Shown here piece by piece: positions 23,601 through 37,150 of a stretch of 64,000 bases of DNA. The stretch comes from Flaccisagitta enflata (lineage: Eukaryota > Chaetognatha > Sagittoidea > Aphragmophora). Below the pieces are notes generated by a model. The model saw only the letters and a program-made list of their open reading frames with translations. It was not told the origin of the DNA and did no database searches. The stretch spans positions 7,068,001 to 7,132,000 of the forward strand of contig OZ231126.1 of assembly GCA_965153355.1 (NCBI GenBank), in the 5' to 3' direction. Within the stretch, counting starts at the first letter, position 1; the number at the start of each line of letters is the position of its first letter. Position numbers and translations under genes: made by a program.

Positions 23601-26600
23601 AACCAAATAAAAAAGTAGTCCAAGTAACTCAGGAGAATCTTTATGCTAAAATATGATTGAAAATTTACATAATTGGAAATATCTCAAAAATTGCTCATCA
23701 AAATATTTTCTATTGCACAGGTGATGTTTAGTATTGCCATGGACCATGCAATTCCATAAAAAAAACCCATGGTTATGTTGAGGCACACCCAAAGTGTCCC
23801 TGAGACAATGATGACTGCACCTGCCCACCCACATGTAACTGGGGTAGCCGTGAATCCAGCCTTGTTTTAAATTTGCGTTGTGTTACTGGCGAATATGTAA
23901 CCCTTTTCTTTTCAGAGGTGTTTCTGATAGAATCCATTACCCTTTATGTAATTGTGATGTTTGCTCGTGGTTTCGTCTTGGCAATGTTATTTCCATTGGG
24001 CAACATCGTTGGGTTTATGTTTGACTGGCGCCAAAAAATTGTAGTGGCTTGGTCTGGACTGCGCTCTCCCATATTGCTCATTTTGGCATTGTTATTCAAC
24101 ATGTACACCAAAAGTGATCCATATAGATTATATGATAAGTAGGTGCTAGTGCATTGATCCTACTTTGATCGTTTTGGTGTATGGTAAATTGGGACAGTTA
24201 AATCCCCTATCAACAGATTTCTGAGGGCCGATAAATCCTATTGGTTATAGGCGGAATGTTGTTATGGCCAATAATACTATGTTAGAAATAAAAAGGTTCC
24301 AACATTATTTCATTTATTGACATGAAAATGAAAACAAATCAATAACAAATCTATGAATATTTAGTGTCAGCTCCATTTGACTGAACCACCACCGCCGTTC
24401 ATCCGGTAAGCAGTTTGCAGAGCCTCCCCAGACTCCAGGTACTCTGGTGTGATGGCGTTTCAAACCTTTCTAGCTATTTTCTTGATCCCCCTCTTTTGCT
24501 ATGTTTACAATTGTAGCTCCAAAGAAATTCAACAAATGATAGATAAATTGGTGACATAAATGTAGCCATTCAAATTTGCTAGCAGTCTATGCAAACCACA
24601 GCTATCTAGCTCAATGTGTTTAGAAGTTAAAGAAGAAAAAGTGAAGTTTATTATTTGAAAATTATGTAGAAATGGCAAAAGTAAAACTGAAACATTTTAA
24701 TCAAAGTTGAATAACTTTTGAATGCATTGAGCTAGAGACATGCTGTTTTTGCAAATTTGCAAATTTGAAGGGCTTTAATAATCTTGCTTATCTTTTGATG
24801 ATTTGTTATATATGTAAATATAAATGTGAAGGAACCTTTTTTTTCTAAAATAGTAGAAATAAAAAGAAAACTGGTTGAGTAGAAATAAAAGAAAACTGGT
24901 TGAAACAACTTTTGTCTGTTTTAGGCGGAATTCCGTTAAGATATGGTCTTTTTGTGCGGGGTTCAACTGGACAAACAATTTGATGTTGGAAACATGTTGT
25001 TCTATCTGGGAAATGTAGACGCCTGAAGAGGAGTATCATTTTTAGAACAATGTTACTCCCAATAGATAGAGCTGCAATAAGACGGCGCTCTTTCAAAGGC
25101 AACATTTGTGTTTCAACGGAAGCAAAAGTAATAAACTAAAATGATTGAAACTGAATGATTAAACTGAAATAATCATTAAGATATATCATAATTAGTATTT
25201 GTTTGCATAACTTACGTCCAATCGTGATATATAACCAAATATAGCTGAAATCAATAAAGAAAATGAAATGCTAATTACTGTTTGTTTGTTTTTTTTTTTG
25301 TTTGGTTTTTTTTTTTTTGTTATTGACAGGAGGCCCATTGATATTCTAAGTTTGCATAGAAAATGAAAATATGAGTAATGAAAAATATAGTTCTCTTCCA
25401 AAATCGATTATGAAGAGAACTACATTTTTGAAAATGCAAAATTTCCCTGCATTTGAGTCTTAGAATTTCAACTAAAAAAATAAAGAAAGAATGGTAAGGA
25501 AAGTTTTATAAACTACCATGATTTTCTCGCTTTTCTCATATGAATTGCACAGTCAAAATGACCTATGAGGTTAGAATATGATAAAAATGTATAAACCAAG
25601 AGTCTTTAGAGACAATTTGTCTGTTGCAAGAATTTTTGCACTATTATTATCCAGAAAAATGATGCAAAAATTATAGTGAAATACTTAGTTTTCCTTTTAA
25701 AAATTTGCTGTCACAACCAGATTGGTCTCATTTTGTTGTTTAAACTGTTTGAATGCGGTTAAGCTTGAGCTGGAGTTAATTTGTTAGGGAGAAGCACTCT
25801 TCCAAAGCTGATGCTTAAAATCAGGTGTCCATATACAGTTGAACCCCACTCTAACGAGCCCGCCACCAACGGAATTCTGCCTACAACAGATGGAAATTCA
25901 TGATCCCTTCAAATCAATTTTTTTATTTCCTCTGTTGGCAATAACAGAAGTCCGCCTTTAACAAAAAAAACAATTGGTCCCCTGAAATTTGTTAGAGCTG
26001 AGTTCAACTGGATGTATTTCCATGCCTCGTTGCGGGGAATATGGATCAATTATATAGTTGGTTGTGTGCTAATTGTCTGCTGCATGACAGTGATTCTGAA
26101 TCCTAGATATTCTTCATTTCAGAGATTATGGATCAATTTTAGTTGGTTGGGTTTTCGGGGTCATCTGTTTGACCATGATCATAAATGCTCCTTCCATACC
26201 TAAACTAGTAAAAGTCATGGGACTTTTTGAATGCACGGAGGCGAGAAAGGCACATTTGGTGGAGGTCAATGAAAGAGTAGCTCTTGGCATGCATGCTCAG
26301 AAAGTGCTACTGATGACAGACAGGTTTGCTATGACCCAGTCAGTTCCTAAAAGATGCCCAGCTCGCAATTAGATTGGTTCTTTATGGTATTAGAAAGCAA
26401 GTTCAGGTCTTGTTGAAGATTTTCTTGCCTTCCCGGGGTAAGGGTTTTGGTATTACCATAATTGCCCATGACATTGGTAAAAGATGGTTGTTGGGAAGTG
26501 TCCATTTTTTGGTCACTTTGGCCTCAAATTTATGCCACTTCGCCTTTGAAATCAAACCTAAAATCCATGAGATTATAAGACTAGAGCTGAAGAGCTAACC

Positions 26601-29600
26601 AGGGGTGCAATCCGCATGATTCTATCTTTATCTATTTAGATCAGGGGTGTATATAATTGAGTCGCTTTTGATTTTTTTCCCCCCCCTGCCTTTGATTTTC
26701 TTCCCCGCGATGCGCCGCATTGCGGTTTTTTATCTACCATTTTCTTCCCCATAGAGCTATAAGACAATGTAGTTAAGGTTTAAATAGTGTTAAAATGTGT
26801 TTTACTAATTAGGTTTTATGATTTTGTACTGTCAAAAGTTATATTTTCCCCAAATTTCTTTTTTTTCTCTTTTTCCCCCCTTAGATTTTCTTCCCCTTCT
26901 CCAGACCCTTTGATTTTTTTCCCCCCCCCACCGGGGGGGGGAAAACTCAATTATATACAGGCCTGATTTAGATTAAAGAGAGTTTTTAGTCGCGTGCACG
27001 CGACTCTACACCCCGCTTTGTCGGTCTGTCCGTCGGTCCGTCGGTCCGTCCATCGGTCCGTCCGTCCGTCCGTTGGTCCGTCCGTCACACTTTACTTTTT
27101 TTGTAATAAAGCGTCAACTCTTAGGTCATTTTAAGTCTTTTTCAGTCATTAATAGTTATTCTAAGTCATTTTGAGTCATTCTAAGTCATTTTAAGTTATT
27201 CAAAGTCATTTTAAGTTATTTTAAGTCATTTTTGGTCGTTAGGTTTTTTAGACATTTTGGACATTAGAAGTCATTCTAAGTCGTTCTAAGTCATTCTACG
27301 TCATTTTAAGTCATTCTAAGTTCTTCTTACCCTGTAAATCTCGCACGCGACTTATAGGTGTTGGCCTTGTTAAGAAAGGGCTTATGAGGGCTACTATGCA
27401 GCATGAAATCGGGGGGAAATTTTTCATGTTTTTCACTCTTTCTTGGCTTTGGATGAACTGATTTAAAAAGAAAAATTGGTGACCTTATTGAAGATTTTTT
27501 GATGCCCAAGCAGATCCTGGAAAAATCTTATGGTCAATATGGCTTCAAGAAATTTTTATTCACTCTCAAAATAAAGGTAAAAAGTCAAATTTTAATGTCG
27601 ATTGGGCTATTTCTTATTGTAAAATTGGGCTACTTGTAATTGAAAATTGGCTTAAAATTCATGAGCAAATCAAACCACTGCTCAAGAGTAATTCAAAGGT
27701 GCAATTGGCTTGTCAAAACAGTTCTATGTCTAGATTGACAAGAATTTGAAGTTGTAAGGGTTTGATGTCAAAATGACCCTCATACCCCTTCATCTTTGAA
27801 AGACTCTCTAATCTATCTCAATTTAGATAGAAATATGTTATTGCACCACTGGTTAGTAGCAGCACTTGAGCAGTAGTTTGATTCGCTCATGGATTTTGGG
27901 TCGATTCCTACATTGGAAGTGGCCTAGTTTTTAGTTGCGTGCACGGGACTCTACACCCCGCATTGACCGTTCGTCCATCTGTCTATTGTTCGGTTGGTCA
28001 AGTTGGTTGGTCAGTTGGTCTGACGGTCCATCACACTTTTACTTTCTTAATCAATTTTATTTCTTTAAGTAATTTTAAGTCATTGTAGGGTATACTAAGT
28101 CATTCTGAGTCATTCTAAGTCAATCTGTAAGTCTTACACGCGACTAAATGGCAAAAAAATATACTTTTAACACCTTCTACAAGAAATAAGATTTAGATCT
28201 AGGAGAGCAAATCAATCAAAATTCATTCCAGGTCCAGCTAGAGCAAAAAAGATTCTTCAATTTAGTCACTGATTTTAAGTCGGGCTACGCGACTCTACAC
28301 CCCGCTTTTTCTGTCCGCTTTTTATTCTTTGACCTCACCGCTCTTGCCCAAATAATCCAGTGACCTTGGATATGGCCCCTGTCCACCTACACGCAACTGG
28401 GGCAGCCGTGTATCCGGCCTTGTTTATACATAGGTCCATCCAAAACCAAGATATGGTAAAAAAGATGAAAATTGTCCAAATTTCCCCGGGATTTGATGCT
28501 GCAAAAAAAAACCACACAAGCCCCATCTTCAAAACCCTCTCAAATCTAGACAAATAAAGATAAAAATATGCTGTTTGTGCCAATGGTAAGCTCTTGAGCT
28601 CTATTTTGATAATATCATACGCATAGATTTTTGTCCATTTTCAGAGGCAAAGTGGCCTAATTTTGAAGCCAAAATGACCAAAAACGGAAATTTCACTGAC
28701 GACCACAAAAACCACCAAAACCGTTACTCCAGGAAAGTTAAACAAGGTCAACACCCTACAGTTGAGTGCAGTTGTTAAGACCATAAGGCTAAAAGACTAA
28801 AAGACCAAAAGACTAAAAGATAAAATGTAAATTCACTTAAAATTACTTTTGATAAATTAAAATGACTTAAAATAACGTAAGATGATGTAAAACAGCAAAA
28901 AGAGCTAAGTGTGACAAACAGACGGACAGACCAACCAACCAACTGACCAACCGACCAACAGAGCGGGTTGTATAGTCGCGTGCATGCAACTGAAAATTCT
29001 CAACAAGACCTGAAATTGCTTTTTAGTCACGTGCATGCAACTCTACACCCCGCTTTGACTATCCATCCGTCCGATGGTCTGTCTTGGTCACACTTTTACT
29101 TTTTTTGTTGATTTTATTCCTCAGTCATTTTAGGTCATTTAAGGGTAAACTAAGTCATTCAAAGTCATTCTAAATGTATGTCTTGCACTTAAAGGTGTTA
29201 GCCTTGTTAATACTACAAAGTACCAATTCAATCGCGAACCAGGCACCTCCCATGAATATTGATACATTTTATATGACTTGGAAAGTGATTCGATGTCACC
29301 TTGGCACTTGGAAAGTGATTTGATGTCACCTTGGCACTTATACAGACACCTTACGTGAATGCAAAAAACAAGGCCAGATACACAGCTACATATTTGAGGT
29401 CGCTAGACCATTTGGGCAGGAGCAGTGAGGTCAATAAATAGAAATCATGAAATAAGTAGAATGTGACCAACCGACAGACCATCCAATGGACAGACAGTGA
29501 GTCGGGTGTAGAGCCGCGTAGAACGTAATTGAAAATTGAGTGCTTTACCAAATGATGTATGGACAGATGGTTAGATGATCAGATGGATAGATGTAAAGTA

Positions 29601-32600
29601 GGATACACATATAAGGTGTGTATAGCAGAGTTAATCTAATTTTTCTCTCAAGGTTTTTGGCGGATGCAAATTGGACCTACATTGACAGCCTTTTCTTGTT
29701 GGAGGAAAATGAAGAGGATAATAAGAGATATTCATCCAATATGAATCACAGTCTAAAAATGTCTGTGTGTCCAGAATGCCTTTTCCGACATCCAAATTCG
29801 CCAAATGACAAAGAAATTTTTGAGATTGCAGAAGATTGGAGGTAAGTCATGAAAACAATAATTGCAAGTGTCTTGGCCGCCTTTATTAACTACTACCTAG
29901 GAAAAAAGTCTACGTTCACTTGAGGAAACAGTGCATTTATGCCAAAAATGTCAACAAAACGAGGTGCTTTTTTTCTTGTCAACATCATTTGGTGTCTTGC
30001 CTAGTTTATGGCTACTACTGTTTGGCATTGTAACAATTTGCTGAGCCTCAACGTGAATTCAAACAAGATATGTCATTGGAACTTCCCCGTAGCTTTTTAT
30101 CAACCACTCAGCTGATATCACTCATTCCTCTTAATCCAGATGCTTAATTTTGACAAAGGTTATCAACTATAGTGACATTGGGACTTATTGGGATAATCTT
30201 ATGCCAAATCAAATCAAACAGTTTATTTCCCAACATGAACAGTGGTTAACATCAAGGAGTGAAATGTTTTGTCGGGGAGGACTATGACTAAGCCTCCAGT
30301 GTCTAAGTCTATTTATGTCACAAAATTTTTTTTTTCAAATTCACGACGGGCTTGCTCTAGCTAGCCCTCATTGTACAAGAGTATCTTTTGTAAGTATTCT
30401 TTAAAAAAAAGAGAAAGTACAAAAAATGTACATAACAAAAACGTACAGGTACGTTAAATAAAGGCATCAACAAGAAAAAACCGAATAAATAATTATACAA
30501 GATGGTATATGCTACCATATAACAATAGACAGTTATAAATACTAGGTTACAAGTATTTGGGATTCAGAAGGGTGTTGGATGTTGGCTATCGGATGTTCAT
30601 TTTTTTCAAGTTTGATGAGGCGATGTCAGAGCCAGGTGTTCCTGAGAAGAAAAGATGGAGAAAGACCAGAAAAGGCACCCATTAGAAGATCCCCTGCTTC
30701 ATGGGGGAGCAAACTGCGCATTAGTCGTACATAATATGATTAGTCTCAAATCAGTTTTGTGCACAGCTTTCTAGACAATCCATCTTGCCTACATAGATTA
30801 TCATTGCAATATACGCGAAGAAGTGAATTGATAATGAGGATGAATACAGATACCAATCAACATTTGAACCACATGAATATCAACTCAATACAAATTTCTG
30901 TTACAGTACCGTTGTAATGAGGATCCGCTAGGGACACTGTCTGAGAAAACAGACAGGTATAGTGGGGAAGAGTCTGTCCTTTGAAGGACACCCCCTTGTG
31001 TTTACCTTTAATTGGGCTAAAGCTGAGTTTCATAATATGACAAGAGGGCTATGGTCTGACAGGACATGGCCTGTGAGGGCCAGGAACTGTCTGGGTGCCA
31101 TCGAGATGGCATTGAATATCAGAGAAAATTAGTTTTAATGAGTTTAGTTGTAAGTAGGAAATAGAGAAAAAAATGGGCCTATTTGTACCTAACAAACCTA
31201 ACCTAGCAAACCCTATCCAAACCTAACCAGTGCATGAAAAATATCCATTATAACAAAGAAAATATACCGAGACAATAACTTGATTCTGTGTTGACAACAG
31301 CGCTCACCAAAACTGACTTAATTCTCTTTTTCTTCGTTTTCCAAAAAGACATGTCATCTTACAATCGCTCTCATTTCTATATGGTTAAAGCCACAAGAAT
31401 GGGATTGGTCTGAAATGATAGATCTTTCAAAGCAGTTTCTGAATCTCAACAAGTTTTCTTACTTATCTTGACTAGAAGCATAATAATTACTACTTATAGG
31501 TGAACGAAGACTTTTTTCCTAGGTAGTATGTGGGGCTATCAGGGTCTAGGACTGGGCCGAATCAACCATTTGCAAGGCCCTGGGCACTTGAGGGGGCGAG
31601 GCCCCCCTCTACCAAAAGTCTAGCCTTCCCCCCCCCCCTCCATTGGAGAGAACAATAATTGCAAGTGTCTTGGCCGCCTTTACTAACAACGTGGGGCTAT
31701 CAGGGTCTAGGACTAGGCCGAATCAACCATTTGCAAGGCCCTGGGCACTCGAGGGGGCGAGGCCCCCCTCTACCAGAAGTCTAGCCTTCCCCTCCCCCCC
31801 CCCCCCAATTGGCGCACTTCCATTCTGGAGACATACTTCTCTCTACTGGCTATTGTTTTTTGGTTACCTTGATATCCAAAGCTTTTGACATGCATTACCA
31901 GAAATGGCGGCTATCGCCGTGAGGAAAAAAGTCATGAGCATTGGTCACTTTTCACCATGCCTTTGACATCAGTAACTGCAATCTTTTTATTTGTTTGATT
32001 AAATCAAGAGCAATTGTTTGTATTGAATACACTAAAAATCAGCAAAAAAATAAAACTGAGCAAAACGAGCTCAGTGAGCTAGAATACTGAAAAACTCCCT
32101 CACAGATGAGCAGCTATGCTCACCAACATGCTTTCTTGTATTTGCATGCTTAGACAAGTATCAAAACATCCATTCATTTTTCCGATTAAAAACAGAAAAA
32201 AAAATTGAGCCAAATGAGCTAAATGAGCTAGAATACTTAAAAACACCCTCAACAATGAGCAGCCACACTCAGGAACATGTTTTCTTTTATTTGCATGCTC
32301 AAACAAATAATACTTTTCTTTATTGATCCTACACAAAATCGTAAAAAATCGAAAAAAATTCTATAAGAATATTTTATAAAAAAAAAAATTCATAACTCGA
32401 AAAATATTTGTTGCCAAATGAAAAAGAATTATCAAATTTACTTAGAGGGGTGAGGCAAATCGGGCCAGGGGCAAATCGGGCCACTTGTGTACAATAATGT
32501 CACTTCTGAAATGAATATTGGGATAAAAGTAGTGATGATCCTGCTATGAGTTGCACCAGTCAATGGGGTTGTTGGGGTGATGTTTCTTCAGAACTGCTGC

Positions 32601-35600
32601 AGCAACAGCAGCATCAGCACAACTTTATTCCTAACCTATACTGATACGATAACTGATAGATTGTGATAAACTTTATCACAACTTCAACAATTGTCATTTT
32701 GGGTATCTTTTTTGTATTGGATATGGGGATTGGGTCCAATACCTTACAAATCACATCAATCTTTGATACCACTTTGCTAGTCTTGCTTTATGACAAGATG
32801 ATCAAAACGTGGGGCAAATCGGGCCACCAGGAAAGTCCTTTAATTTCCTTGTTAGCAGATTTTTCATGGCTGTAAAATGCAACATTTTCGGGCCCAGGAA
32901 TAGTTCTCTTTTTTCAGTATGTAAAATCAAACGAATTTGGCAATTGAGTAATTTAATCGAACCCCAACTCAGCTCCTGGCATCCTGGCAAAAAATTTTGG
33001 GCAATTTTGCGCGCCCTTAGAGGAATATGCAAATGAAGCTTAAAGTGGCCCGATTTGCCCCACCTGGGGTAAATTGGGCCACAACAGGTTTTTTCAAAAA
33101 TATGTGCCCCGATGGGGCCCACTCTGGAATTCATTATGTCAGCCCTAAACATATGGATAAATTCTACCTTAACATAGAAATGATTTGATTTGGTGGATAA
33201 ATTTGAAAAATTCCCATTACAAAAACCGTAAAAGTAGCCCAATTTGCCCCACCCCCCCTATCCTATTAATTTCATTGAAGGACTCATTCAGCCAAATGAG
33301 TTCCAAAACTTTCTAATAAGTAAATGAAATCCATGTTTCTCTCAAATATGTAAAAAAGTCAAAGACTGACTTAGACTTTTTTCCCAATGATTTCAAATTT
33401 TTTTCCTTTGAATCCTGAAAAAAATATGCACATATCATAGCAGAAGCAGATTGTCCGCAAGGGCACTGATTGATTCTGTAATACATGATCAGATTAACCA
33501 TTGCATCAGCAAATGGTACCAAAATATCACTATATCCATTACACCAGTGTGAAGCTACTCTTCCCATTGGGCGCAAGGCCCCCCCAAACCGCAAAGTCCT
33601 GTAGAACACAGGGGACTTTTATTAGTTTGTTTGTTTGTTTATCCGTCCCCCCCTCATCAGGCCCCTCAGGCCTCAAACTTGGCCTCTAAGACCTCAAATC
33701 TGGCCTTACAGGCCTCAAATCCAGCCTCTGAGGCCTCAAAACCAGCCTCTTAGGCCTCAAACCTGGCCTATCAGGCCCTAAACTGGGCTTCTGCGGCCTC
33801 AAATTGGGCTTCTCAGGCCTCAAATTGGGCTTCTCAGGCCTCAAATCCAAATTCTTAAGCCTCAAACCTGGCCTCTCAGGCCTCAAATTAGGCCTCTCAG
33901 GCCTCAGATCAGCTATCTAAGCCTCAATTTATTGCTCTCAGGCTTCAAATCAGCCCTCTGACCTTTCAAGCCTTAATCCAGCTCTCTTAAGCCTTATTCG
34001 ACCTCAGTTTAGGCTCTTGAAGGCTATCAGTCAGCCCTCTATAACATTTCATCCACTTCTTCAGGTAGGAAAAACAAAAATCCCCCTGTGTTCTGCAGGA
34101 CTTTGTCCCCTTCAGGGCCACTGCCCTGCTCCCCTTCAATCCATTTCACAATCTCTTAAAGCAGGGCAACGGGTATCGCTGACCACATATTGCCCTTGGG
34201 CGACCTGTTAGCCCTTAAGTTGATCCAGCCCAGGTCTAGGAGCTTGGTAGCCATTACTCCATCTATTTTTCTGTTAATGTTTTACCACGCGAATAAAAAA
34301 AAAAGACGCACTTTTAAATGGTTAATTTGGCCAATAAATCTTCAAAAACTATAGAAAATCTTAGGTCATTTTGAAGCCCTTTGAAAGTACTTTCATTTGG
34401 CGCCATTCTGGTATTGCCATCTTTTTTCGTTTAGAAATAGCATCAGTTTGAGTAAACGTTGCCTATTTCAGTTTCGCAATCCCTATGAAAAATGCATTTT
34501 AGCAAAATAGTGCTTCTCTTTGCAGAGCTCTAGCTCCTAAACCGTTTGAGATACAGGTCTGGGATTAGTCTAGAATGAAAGATTTTTTGAAAGTCTTTCA
34601 AAATGTCTTTCTTGAAAATAGCTAAGATTATTCTTTTTATCTGTTTTATCAATTAATAGATAGGTGCGTCTTTTTTTTTTATCCAAGTGGTACCATGGAA
34701 ATTTTGTAAAGGTTGTGAACTGCGCACATCCTGCATAGGCACTGTTGAGAACCGCTATAGGGTATAGCGCACCCGCTATAATGCTTGCCCGCCTATAAGA
34801 AGACATTCCAGCCCCTCAAAATTCAAAAGTTATTGGCTGATTACAAAGTCAACCACTATATTTGATATCAACTTGAACATAGACTTGAATAAATCTAACA
34901 GTAGAACAGTAGAACAGTTGAAACTCATTGATATTTGAAAATTGTTCTTTTGTCTTGCTCTTGGTCTCTGTCTTAGTGGCCATCTTTTGGCACAAGGCAG
35001 AAAACACAAAAAACCACATGAACATCAGGGAATGCTTTGCAGCAACAGCAGCAGCAGCAAGTTGCGGTTTCTTGATTGTTGAGGTATCTATGATAATTGT
35101 TTATATTTTGAAATCAATGTGATGAGTGCAACAACTTATATAGCACTCATACAATCTTCCTAAAAGAAACATAAAATTTTTGAAGAAAATCCAAAAAATG
35201 CAGACATATATATAGTGTAAGCTTCCATTACATAACTTTACACATGAATACCTAATGTGTTTTTTGAAAAACTATCAAAAATACTTAGGTACATTATTTT
35301 TGCTAAATGAATCATATTTTTTCCATTCAAAATGAAATTCTAAGTGCATTTAGAAAAATATGATATATTCTAGGGAAAGGGTACATGGATTTGAGCATTG
35401 TCCACGTACACACTGCAAGTTAAGACACCCCTCTCATTCACTTATTCACTTTAACCACTCATGCTATGCGTTTTTAGCTGAAAATTCCATGCCTTCTATA
35501 AGGCATAGAACTTTTATGTTCCATCAAAGATATTGTAAGAAATAAGGACGCTTTACCATGACTAGAAGTAAAGGTCATAGTTTTGTCCAATCCCTTTACA

Positions 35601-37022
35601 AGCTCAGTAGAAATGTACCTTGCTTTTCAGATTGCTGTTGCTTCATTGGGAGAGTATTTCCTACAAACAGCAGAATGTAGCTGGATTGCTATCCTCCATC
35701 ACAACTCAAGATTTGTGCATAATTCCCCACAGGAAGATTGAGGTAAAGGGAGAGTATTGCCACGTAGCAAAAGTGATGCAGGAAGCCATTGAACACACAA
35801 AGAGCATCACAACTGTCATCAAATTCAAGTGTGGATCAAAAAAAGCTGAAGAAGAGAACCAAAATCTCCAAAGAGCTCACAGCTTGCCACGTATGATGAC
35901 TCATGGCTAAAGAAATACTAATACTGGAAGCTTTCATCTTTGGGAAGTTCCAGGAAAAACAGTTATACTTTGATAGTCTCAACTTGTTGCAGGACTATGT
36001 GCCAGTTATAATGTTTTTCCAGGGCTAAGTATGCCAGATCAACAAAAAGGAATATGCAAGATCACTGTTTAAAGTGACAACATTATAAATCCATCAAATA
36101 ACACTTTCAACAGACAACATTTTAAATCCATCAATAACAGCTGAGATCAGAAAATTGCAATGAAAAGAATGCATCTTTATACTTATAGCGTCATAATCCA
36201 TCATACTTGCCTTGCTCAGCCTTCAATCCTCAACATCCCTTATCAACATCTCTGGATGAATCAGCCTTTGAGTACATGAATTCAAGAATGACCAATCCCA
36301 AATCGCAGTTGCGTCATTTTCACATCAATGATAACATGACCAAAAACCATGACCAGTTGCAATTAAATGACATTTACATCAATAATAGCATGACCAAATT
36401 CAGCAACCTGCGGAGATTTTCTACTGCTGCAACTCAACAAATGAATTCATCCTCAAATTGGCAAAACACCATGTAGGAAATTTCATGCTTCTTGGCAAGT
36501 GAATGATTTTGATATTCAAGTAAATTCATAGCTTTCTTTTCGCAACTAGAAGGGACAAGATTGCTTCTCGAATAAGATTTTTATAAAAACAGATTAGTTT
36601 TGTATAGTATACTAGACTTGTTTATATTCTGAATATAAAAATCAGACGGAAAGCAAGAATGAAGATAGGTCATATTATGCAACAGATGAGTTTGAATGCC
36701 CTGCTAGACCTCATTATAATGGCCAAGAGATGTCCAATAGATGCATCCTCTTTGTATACAAGACAATATAAAAGAAGAGACTATGAAATTGAGAGAAAAC
36801 CCTCAAAATTGTTTTAAGAAACTTTCTGGTTACGGATAGACCTACGGACACACCCTCATAGGGACGCAAGGATGCATCTAAAACATGGGATTTAACCCCA
36901 TGCCAAACCCAAGTCCACCCCAAGTCAACCCTGAGCACACCCCAAGTCAACGCCAAGCCAACCCCGAGCTTTGGGTTGCTCGGGGTTACTCGGGTTGGCT
37001 CGGGGTTGGCTCAGGATTGCCA

Positions 37023-37065
<43 letters not shown>

Positions 37066-37077
37066 AAGAGAATTAGT

Positions 37078-37150
<73 letters not shown>

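Noticed and set aside
26986-27365. CRISPR-like regular short repeats (AAGTCATTTT).
   Set aside because: They are contiguous 10-bp tandem units without spacers, inside an animal transposon.
34977-35083. Exon-like segment (TCTCTGTCTTAG acceptor, GAG|GTATCT donor, [14 protein letters not shown] reading).
   Set aside because: Its 107-base length breaks the phase between exons 11 and 12, which join perfectly without it, and the required frame hits TGA.
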